Source: a virus. From it: a DNA stretch of 64,000 bases. The stretch lies in the IMG/VR virus record IMGVR_UViG_3300003690_003155, positions 1-64,000 of that record. One strand, written 5' to 3'. Every line of letters begins with the position of its first letter. The first letter of the stretch is position 1. Made by a program: the position numbers and the translations under genes. Shown piece after piece: positions 13,639 through 20,966 of the stretch. The notes beneath the pieces are model-generated. The model did no database searches and was not told the origin of the DNA. It saw only the letters and a list, made by a program, of their open reading frames with translations.

Positions 13639-14670
13639 ATGAGAATTAACGATAGGAACGTAGCCTTACAGGACATAAACGAACATTCGGCCATTGCGGT
13701 TGAGGGTGTTCAGAACATATCGAAGAAGTCTGATCTTTATGATAAATTGGGATTAGATTTTGAGGTAGAAGCGGTAAATCTCGGGTCACTGACCGGAGAT
13801 GATAGTTATGATAGGTTTTACGGATTGCGTAATAATAAATCCGGAAACGTATATACAGTTGTTGGTCGTAAGTACACACCAATTCAGAATCATGAGCTCA
13901 TTGATACATTCGATGAAGTTCGCGAAATGTACGGTGGTAAATACAAAGCGGCCGGCGTGATGCGCGGGGGTAGTCGTATTTGGGTTCAGGCAGAGCTTCC
14001 TAAGAAGTATTCGTTTGATATTCCTAATCGGAAAGGTGATACAATTAATTCTATAATCACTATGTTGATCGGTCATGATGGAATTATTTCCAATTGTATT
14101 TTCCCGACATCGAGCCGAGTTGCATGTAACAATCAGTTTGTTGCAATGACTCGTGAATCTACTCGGGAATATCGAATTCAGCATTATTCGAATTATTCGG
14201 ATAGGCTAGATATTGTTAAGTCTGTTTTTGCTAAGAACATTAATAGTCTTAAGGACATGTATAAAGGGTTTGCTAATCTTGATAGTCAGGCGATGTCTAA
14301 GACTGAGCTCTATAATTTCTTGAGCGAGGTGTATCCAATGAAGGATGAGGATGACGAGCGGACAGTTGGTCTGCACAATGATGTAGCTGCCTTGTTTAGC
14401 CGGGGTGCTGGTAACCTTGGGAAGTCCCGTTGGGATGCATTTAATGCAGTGACTGAGTTTGTTGATCATCATCAACATGCGACTCGGATGGCTAATGCCA
14501 TTGAGAATAAAAATTATACTTATATCCAGAATCGGATTGGTAGTTTGAGTACTCCAGGTGGTTCGATGGACCGGTTTAAGCGCCGGGCGTTGAATTTATT
14601 GGTTGAGGGAGATTTTAGAACCGTCTCTCCAGTCCGCGCCAAGAACACTGAAATTACACTTACCGTCTAA
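13639..14670 (+). CDS. DUF932 phage/plasmid protein
   Basis: 343 residues. The segment VVGRKYTPIQNHELIDTFDEV is the family hallmark ('yrv.n..ea..l.d.l'), followed by KAAGVMRGGSRIWVQAELP and an N-terminal half of mixed beta strands. DUF932 proteins are common on phages and plasmids; no biochemical role is established to my knowledge. Transcribed alone from an adjacent sigma70 promoter and followed by a strongly folded sequence, so probably an abundant early product. Confidence 0.8.
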   Translation: MRINDRNVALQDINEHSAIAVEGVQNISKKSDLYDKLGLDFEVEAVNLGSLTGDDSYDRFYGLRNNKSGNVYTVVGRKYTPIQNHELIDTFDEVREMYGGKYKAAGVMRGGSRIWVQAELPKKYSFDIPNRKGDTINSIITMLIGHDGIISNCIFPTSSRVACNNQFVAMTRESTREYRIQHYSNYSDRLDIVKSVFAKNINSLKDMYKGFANLDSQAMSKTELYNFLSEVYPMKDEDDERTVGLHNDVAALFSRGAGNLGKSRWDAFNAVTEFVDHHQHATRMANAIENKNYTYIQNRIGSLSTPGGSMDRFKRRALNLLVEGDFRTVSPVRAKNTEITLTV

Positions 14671-14681
14671 GTAAATCACAA

Positions 14682-14730
14682 CAACATTAGGGTCCCCGGG
14701 AAACCGGGGAATCCCTATCACCAAATGTTG
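14682..14730 (+). ncRNA. Compact three-helix RNA element or terminator
   Basis: Nested pairings: CAACATT (14682-14688) with AATGTTG (14724-14730); AGGG with CCCT; CCCCGG-GAAA-CCGGGG in the centre, closed by a GNRA-type tetraloop. A T-run follows only 12 nt later (14742-14747), so this may be an elaborate terminator of the DUF932 transcript or a stable small RNA. The rest of the 150-nt gap holds a purine-rich AGGAGAGAG stretch and a late promoter. Confidence 0.5.
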
Positions 14731-14807
14731 TATAGTTTATGTTTTTTAATAGGAGAGAGCCTTTGGGAAACGCCGGATTTAAGTGATTTGTATTATGACC
14801 GGGCCGA

Positions 14808-14814
14808 CTAAATA
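14808..14814 (+). promoter_or_regulatory. Late promoter motif CTAAATA
   Basis: CTAAATA then ATTAT and ATG at 14820 (5-nt gap). The same sequence CTAAATAATTAT precedes the minus-strand start at 19806. Confidence 0.6.
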
Positions 14815-14819
14815 ATTAT

Positions 14820-15311
14820 ATGATTACGATTGATTTAAAGGCCAAACCACGAGTCAAACGTTGGTTAAAAGAAAACAAAATCAATTTTAAGACGCTACAA
14901 ACCACTGCCAACATCTTTTTTAATCAAATTCAAAAGCGTAGTAAGATTCACAAACATTATAATTTAGAAATTAAGATATGTGCACAGAGTAGCAGTGGAT
15001 ATTATTTCGGTTTTGACGAGCTTCACGTAACACAAAAGTTAGATCAGAATGGCTGGAGCTGTGATAAGAAGTTTGACACATTTGCTGCTCATTTTCTTCA
15101 TGAATTTAGACATTGGATACAAGACAATATGCTTCATGTTTCTGAGCATCGGTTAAATTATACTGATCAAGACTGTGAAAAAGAGAATGATAAATATTAT
15201 TACAACAAATGGGAGGTCGATGCTCGGAAATTTGAACGAAAATACAAGAGAGAATTTATACAATTATATTATCTCCTAGATGAGCTCTCCAGCAAAAAAC
15301 TTTTTTATTAA
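14820..15311 (+). CDS. Putative zinc metallopeptidase (HExxH)
   Basis: 163 residues. H94-E95-F-R-H98 with a downstream Glu/Asp pair in WEVDARKFE (E132, D134) gives the layout of small gluzincin or ImmA-like metallopeptidases, where the downstream acid is the third ligand. The rest is basic N-terminal helix and beta strands. Substrate unknown. The late promoter directly upstream suggests action late in infection or in the virion. Confidence 0.55.
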   Translation: MITIDLKAKPRVKRWLKENKINFKTLQTTANIFFNQIQKRSKIHKHYNLEIKICAQSSSGYYFGFDELHVTQKLDQNGWSCDKKFDTFAAHFLHEFRHWIQDNMLHVSEHRLNYTDQDCEKENDKYYYNKWEVDARKFERKYKREFIQLYYLLDELSSKKLFY

Positions 15312-15315
15312 TATT

Positions 15316-15531
15316 ATGCAAAACATATCAGAGTTCGAACGTACAAAGCCAACACAAGCATATGCTGCTATCGATAGCGCAATTGCTAAGTACCGTCAAA
15401 TAGTTAATGAGCATACTTACGACGGTCGCCAATTACTCATGGAGAGTGGTGATGCGCAACGCGCTTCATTAGCACAGCAAATTGTTAGTGACCTTGAGAA
15501 TATAAAGAGAGTGTTTCTTACTGGAGTTTAA
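15316..15531 (+). CDS. Small hypothetical protein
   Basis: 71 residues from ATG 15316 (MQNISEFERTKPTQAYAAIDSAIAKYRQIV); the frame is open from 15280 inside the previous gene. Mostly alpha-helical. The stop overlaps the stop of the convergent tail gene by 4 nt. No family recognised. Confidence 0.6.
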   Translation: MQNISEFERTKPTQAYAAIDSAIAKYRQIVNEHTYDGRQLLMESGDAQRASLAQQIVSDLENIKRVFLTGV

Positions 15532-18500
15532 GTTATAACGACATTTTTAATTTCATCGTAGTAAGGAGTTATTTTCTCTATCTCCTTTTCTATTCTTGCT
15601 TTAAGTTTATCCTTGAGTTTAGGATCTTTAATTCCGACATTTTTGATTTCAACTTGATACTTATTGCTTAATTTTTCAGGATAATTAAACTTCATTAATT
15701 TATCTATAGTATCAATGTACGTACGTTGTCCTATGGGATAGGACCAAATAATACTTTTATCATTTAAATGATAATTATAATGAGCTAACATATCAAAATA
15801 GCTCATTGTTTTATTGTACAATTTAAATGCTTTTATTTTTGCATTCCTGACAAAATATTTTTTAGGTTGTAATAATCTATTTGCTAATGTTAGGTAATAT
15901 GGAGTGCTAACAGCTCCAATGTAACAACCTGTACCTAATACATTATCTAATGCATATTTACCAGCATTAAAGTAAGCTAGTTGAAATAATTTTCCATTTA
16001 CGTATAAACACATAAAACCTTTGCGTAAGGATACATTAATAAAGAAATGGTTATAACCAGGATGTAATTGAGTTACATCGAAACTTATTTCAGTCTTTTT
16101 TCGAGCAAAAGTTCCTGTAGATGAAAATTTAGGTTTAGTTTTTAATAGTACTTTTATTTTATTTTTACTAGCACCTATCTTCTTTAAATAAGAATAAGAT
16201 GTTAATGTTTTAGTTAAACGTAAATCTGCTACATCAACTCCTGGTAATTTTTTACTATGAATTATTTGGAGGTCAAAGTTTATCTTAGTTAATCTAACAC
16301 CGTCTGAATATTCTTGTAATAGAAGTATATATTTTTTATACACACCATCCTCAAAATCATATATTAAATCTATATATGATTGTTCAAAGTTTAAATTTTG
16401 TAAATGGCAAAATTGTCTGGCTCGGAGAAATTTACGATTATTATCTAAAATAGAAATAATATTATTATCTCCTAATACAATTAATTGATCTTCATCGTCA
16501 ATTACAATACCCTGTACTCTAGATTTTTTATCTAGTCCAGATTGGATTCTTTCATCCTGATCAGTTCTTAATCCTTTTTGAATAAAGTTTCTATTTACTC
16601 CAGGGTTAGATGGGTTAAATTGTTTCAAGATAAAGGGTACATCATTACCATCGAATGCAATCTCATTTCCAAATCCATTTATATTATCAGCACTTAATAT
16701 AGTAATATTATTATTTCTGTCAAATATTTTTCCTTTTACTCCTAATGTTGTAGCAGAAGGACTAGAGGTGGTGGTACTAGAGAAGTTAGTATCAGTATTA
16801 TATGTAAAATATTTTTTAGCAGTAACTGGATTAAATAATATATGTATTTTAGATTCACCAACTTCAAAATCATCTATTACAGAATTCTCTGGCGCTGTAT
16901 CTTTTAAATTTTCAATTTTTCCTATTAAATTATTATTGTTATTAAAAACATAGATTACATTATTATCACCTAATACAAAATAGTCTGAAAAAGTATCTCT
17001 TCGACCAATTCCCTTAATACCGATTTCATCTAGTCCATCTTTTAATATTACTTCATCATATATTTCAAAATCATTATTTAAAAATAATAATTTACTCTTA
17101 ACACCGGATTTAGAATTAGCTGTAGGTAATATAATATTTGGTGTTACTAGATCAGTATTAAATACACCAAAGCCATCATCAAAATAATTACCTATAATTT
17201 GATAGCAAAACGGTAGAGTGTAATCATTTGTATCTAACCAAAAATTAACACTAAAATCACCAGAAAAATTTGCATTAAATCTTCCTAAATTCTCTCCATT
17301 CAGTATTAATTCATCATCAATTTTAGATTTATTTGGTATTACAGGTACACCTTTATAATTTAAATATTCCATATCAGAAGCTTCATTATATGGTTCATAT
17401 GCTTCAAATAATTTTTCATAGTCTCTCTCACCTATGTGATAAAAAATATAATCATTGTTAGGTTCAAATGTTAAGCTAGATGAGACGTCAAATGTTTCTG
17501 TTGTTTGTGCACCTGCAGCAGTTACTACTTCATAATATGATGTACCAGATAGAGCAGAACTAAAATCAGATACTAATGGATTATAATATCTATCTACCCA
17601 TTTCTTATCACCATCACTATCACCGGATAACCAACTACATAAATAAATTGGATTTATACCATCACTAAAAGTATTATTTTTTATTACTTCGCGTCGTTTA
17701 AATACTTTATCGGACATCAAAGGATTATCACCAGGTACGGCTCCTAAGTTATCAATTTTTGAATCTGCAATATTAAGAATAGTATATGGTGATAGTGAGT
17801 TAGGGGTAGTAAAATATGTTAACTTACTCGGTTTAAATTCTATATCATATGTACCAATATTATATGATAGTCCTATGTTATCATACCCGCCTATTTGATG
17901 TGATCCTGAATGAATTTTCTCATACACCCTATTTAAATAGGAAGGCTCAGAATTAAAATGATTATTCTCAGTATAATATTCACTTAATGTTGCTTGATTT
18001 TTTAATGGAAAAATATCAGCATGAGATACAATTTTATTATCTAGTTTATTTTGAAAAAAGTTATAGTTATTATTATAAACAAAATAGTTATTACTGATAT
18101 GGTCTACGGTTGTTGAGGTGTTTAAGCTCACCGAATCAGTATTATATGTCGAACTATATTTACTATAACTATTTGGTATATATTTAAAATCTTTAGTTAA
18201 TATTTTTCTGTTAATATCGAAGAAACTATCACTTAAATCTGCTACAGTATTTTGCCATGTACCTGGCGCTTTCATCGTTAGCGTATTAGAATCGTTTATT
18301 AATATATTAGCAGATGGTCCTGCGGTTACAGTTCCTGCTGGCTGATGGATCGCAATTATATCATTATCTAAATAAAATCTAAAATATGATGGACCAGCCG
18401 AAGTCCATCGTGCAGGAGTATCTTGATTATTAGGAGCACTTAGATAATATGTTATACTATTATATTCTTGACTAATACTAATTGTATGTTCACCAGGGTC

Positions 18501-18920
18501 TGTATTATTACTAGTAATTGCCGATAGACTACTAACAGTAAATGTAAAGAAAAATTGACTACTTAAATTACTAAAATCTGTTGAAGCTACAAATGTAGAT
18601 GTTATCGAATCTACATCAGAGAAATCAGTTTTAAGGTACCTACCTCCATGTTGTATAGTAGTAGAAAAGGACTTAATTGATGTATCAGTATGTGGTATAT
18701 TAAGCTCGGTTATAGTGGATAGCGGGTATAAATTAGTTAATGTATATTGTGTGTTAAAATTAGTTTGTTTATCTTTAGGGTCTTTATTAAAATAATATTG
18801 GTTAACTGTTAATCCGAAGTCAAAATTTTCTCTATATTTAGTAAATACTATTTTTGAGTCATGTATATGACTGTACTCTATTGGTGTAATAGATTTACTC
18901 TCTATAGGAATAATCCTCAT
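15528..18920 (-). CDS. Large tail fibre/adhesin with split LamG-like domain
   Basis: 1130 residues, the last gene of the tail-fibre series. Around residues 545-600 the pattern GDFSVNFWLDTNDYTLPFCYQIIGNYF looks like the first half of a concanavalin/LamG sandwich. Residues 947-1040 (HFFINVSLRKGFMCLYVNGKL...GCYIGAV) look like the second half. Between them lie repeated short units such as VLGDNNVIYVFNNNNNLIGKI and VLGDNNIISILDNNRKFL, which resemble beta-propeller blades. Probably a host-surface binding protein. Assignment rests on pattern and position, not on a close relative. Confidence 0.6.
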   Translation of the reverse strand: MRIIPIESKSITPIEYSHIHDSKIVFTKYRENFDFGLTVNQYYFNKDPKDKQTNFNTQYTLTNLYPLSTITELNIPHTDTSIKSFSTTIQHGGRYLKTDFSDVDSITSTFVASTDFSNLSSQFFFTFTVSSLSAITSNNTDPGEHTISISQEYNSITYYLSAPNNQDTPARWTSAGPSYFRFYLDNDIIAIHQPAGTVTAGPSANILINDSNTLTMKAPGTWQNTVADLSDSFFDINRKILTKDFKYIPNSYSKYSSTYNTDSVSLNTSTTVDHISNNYFVYNNNYNFFQNKLDNKIVSHADIFPLKNQATLSEYYTENNHFNSEPSYLNRVYEKIHSGSHQIGGYDNIGLSYNIGTYDIEFKPSKLTYFTTPNSLSPYTILNIADSKIDNLGAVPGDNPLMSDKVFKRREVIKNNTFSDGINPIYLCSWLSGDSDGDKKWVDRYYNPLVSDFSSALSGTSYYEVVTAAGAQTTETFDVSSSLTFEPNNDYIFYHIGERDYEKLFEAYEPYNEASDMEYLNYKGVPVIPNKSKIDDELILNGENLGRFNANFSGDFSVNFWLDTNDYTLPFCYQIIGNYFDDGFGVFNTDLVTPNIILPTANSKSGVKSKLLFLNNDFEIYDEVILKDGLDEIGIKGIGRRDTFSDYFVLGDNNVIYVFNNNNNLIGKIENLKDTAPENSVIDDFEVGESKIHILFNPVTAKKYFTYNTDTNFSSTTTSSPSATTLGVKGKIFDRNNNITILSADNINGFGNEIAFDGNDVPFILKQFNPSNPGVNRNFIQKGLRTDQDERIQSGLDKKSRVQGIVIDDEDQLIVLGDNNIISILDNNRKFLRARQFCHLQNLNFEQSYIDLIYDFEDGVYKKYILLLQEYSDGVRLTKINFDLQIIHSKKLPGVDVADLRLTKTLTSYSYLKKIGASKNKIKVLLKTKPKFSSTGTFARKKTEISFDVTQLHPGYNHFFINVSLRKGFMCLYVNGKLFQLAYFNAGKYALDNVLGTGCYIGAVSTPYYLTLANRLLQPKKYFVRNAKIKAFKLYNKTMSYFDMLAHYNYHLNDKSIIWSYPIGQRTYIDTIDKLMKFNYPEKLSNKYQVEIKNVGIKDPKLKDKLKARIEKEIEKITPYYDEIKNVVIT

Positions 18921-18924
18921 CTCG

Positions 18925-19806
18925 TTAGCTTGTTATTTTTGTTCCTCTTAAGTATGAGTCTTTGTACAAGGAGGCTCGGTTGCCGCTCGACGCTTTAGTA
19001 ATAATAAAGTATATTGTATCTCCTGGGCTTATTAAATCCATATAATTGAAATCAATGACTTGATTCTTAGTATCATTAGAGGACTTGAAGTCTCGTGTGG
19101 TCTTCACGTTATCATCAACATCTAGTATATTCATTCGTACATGTACGATTGGGGACTTGGCGAACCGGAAGTGACCTTGGAACAGTATTGTACTAGCAGC
19201 ATATACGGCTGTGGTTGGATATGTAATTTCAAATCCTCTAATCCCGTTCAATTGAAAATTTGTTAAGTCTGGATTGATTGTCGACCAGTCTGCACCTGAC
19301 GGTAATACTGAATGATCAAATCCAAGGTACCTCGAGACACCTCCATCCGGGACGTTCTTATTATTTTTAACGTTAAAATTAACTGATTTAAGAACTGCTG
19401 ATCCAGTGTTGAGTAGAATTGCATCGGCATTAGCGGTCACTTGAGTGTCGAGGTCGCCAATCTCGTCCACCCTGGCACTCAGTGACGTAATATCATCATA
19501 GTTCCTCTTCGCCATATCAATTACATGCTTTAAGTCTCCGTAAGTAAGATTCCTTCCATCTGTGGTGCCCGCCGTTGGAATAGTGTATTCATCAACACTT
19601 TGAGTTAAAACATTACTACCATCTAACGCGGCACTAGGATCATTTAATCTATCTTCAAAAGTTATATTGTCTGTACTAATAACGAAATCTTTAAATGATA
19701 ATAGCTTTGTACCATTATTTGTCTCTATGAGTATCTTATCAGTATTCAATATTTCCGTACCAGCATCTAAATCTGATATATTAATGATTTCGTCTTCTAT
19801 TGCCAT
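18925..19806 (-). CDS. Tail fibre/adhesin, coiled-coil stalk plus beta head
   Basis: 293 residues. The N terminus MAIEDEIINISDLDAGTEILNTDKILIETNNGT is the attachment-type sequence common in marine T4-like fibre proteins. Residues about 90-130 are a predicted coiled coil (LKHVIDMAKRNYDDITSLSARVDEIGDLDTQV), and the C terminus is a compact beta domain. More G+C-rich than the flanking genes, which may reflect exchange of the receptor-binding gene. Directly behind a late promoter. Confidence 0.6.
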   Translation of the reverse strand: MAIEDEIINISDLDAGTEILNTDKILIETNNGTKLLSFKDFVISTDNITFEDRLNDPSAALDGSNVLTQSVDEYTIPTAGTTDGRNLTYGDLKHVIDMAKRNYDDITSLSARVDEIGDLDTQVTANADAILLNTGSAVLKSVNFNVKNNKNVPDGGVSRYLGFDHSVLPSGADWSTINPDLTNFQLNGIRGFEITYPTTAVYAASTILFQGHFRFAKSPIVHVRMNILDVDDNVKTTRDFKSSNDTKNQVIDFNYMDLISPGDTIYFIITKASSGNRASLYKDSYLRGTKITS

Positions 19807-19811
19807 ATAAT

Positions 19812-19818
19812 TATTTAG
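19812..19818 (-). promoter_or_regulatory. Late promoter motif CTAAATA (minus strand)
   Basis: On the minus strand CTAAATA-ATTAT-ATG; 5 nt separate motif and start codon of the gene ending at 18925. Confidence 0.6.
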
Positions 19819-19823
19819 TTATT

Positions 19824-20966
19824 TTAGTAATTTACAAACGCTGTTATTGTATTCGTTCTTGTAGTTATTGTATCACAAGCATTCACATCAAACAAGTCTA
19901 CATAGAAATAACCAGAAGAGAGAGGTGTTGATTCAGAAGCACCAATACCGACGGCTCCTCCAGCTTGAAAATAGTATTGTATAGTGTAATCAGCTAAACT
20001 TGTTCTTGTTCCTTTAATATCTACTAAAGGAATATTGATTGTTTGTGTTTTTAATTGTATATCTTTTAGTAAGTCATTGCAGTTCCAATTTAAGAATCCA
20101 CTTAAATGGACAAACCCTGTATTAGCAGTTAGCGGAACATAAAATAAGGTACCAGCTTCAATTGTATTAGGATAAGCAATTTCCTTTAAAGTAGTATCGT
20201 TTGGATCTGCTGCTCTAGTTCTATATCTTAAAGTAATTTTACTATTATTTTTAGGTTGACCAGTAGCTGTATATATATCATCAAGTGATATTTGTATAGA
20301 GTCACCGGAATTTGAATTTTTTGCATCAACCTGTACATACTCTGTTGTGAATCCTATATTAAAGACATTTGTTCCAGTGTATCTAGGTATAGGCAAAGCC
20401 GGGTCATGACCTTCTCCACCTTGTAAATTTAGATTTATTAAACTTAATCCTAACACTTCAGGATTTTTATTAATAAAGGTCAATAATATTTTTTCATTAT
20501 CTTCTTCATTATTAAAATAATCTGTTTTAATTAGATTTATATTTTCATATACATCTATTGAAGGCTTAGACATTACAAATTTTACGTCAATAATATCTAT
20601 CTCAAGGTCATCTCTATATAGAGAAAAATAAGCATGTCTTTCTATTTCATCAGTAAATTCTGTTTGTAGTGTTTGATTAAATGTTTGTGCAGATAATGAT
20701 GGTATAATTGTAGTAGATAATGGTCTATTAATTATTAAATTTGGAGCAGAAAACCCATCACGTCCTTTAATACCTTCATCATAATCTACTACTATTTTAT
20801 TTATTTTTTGAGAGGTACTATCATCATATGCAGATAAACCAGAAAGAGCAAATGTTACATCTGTGGTACCCGTTAATGCCTGAGTTTGATAGAACGTAGC
20901 CCCTGCACCAGAATTATGTTGCAATGATCCATCACTCAAACTAACTGTATATGTAAATGTATTCAT
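19824..20966 (-). CDS. Tail-associated hypothetical protein
   Basis: 380 residues, beta-rich, Ser/Thr/Asn-rich like its neighbours. The start codon overlaps the stop of the upstream 990-residue gene (TAAATG). Contains segments typical of trimeric fibre shafts, but no domain I can name. It lies in the fibre/baseplate operon. Confidence 0.6.
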   Translation of the reverse strand: MNTFTYTVSLSDGSLQHNSGAGATFYQTQALTGTTDVTFALSGLSAYDDSTSQKINKIVVDYDEGIKGRDGFSAPNLIINRPLSTTIIPSLSAQTFNQTLQTEFTDEIERHAYFSLYRDDLEIDIIDVKFVMSKPSIDVYENINLIKTDYFNNEEDNEKILLTFINKNPEVLGLSLINLNLQGGEGHDPALPIPRYTGTNVFNIGFTTEYVQVDAKNSNSGDSIQISLDDIYTATGQPKNNSKITLRYRTRAADPNDTTLKEIAYPNTIEAGTLFYVPLTANTGFVHLSGFLNWNCNDLLKDIQLKTQTINIPLVDIKGTRTSLADYTIQYYFQAGGAVGIGASESTPLSSGYFYVDLFDVNACDTITTRTNTITAFVNY

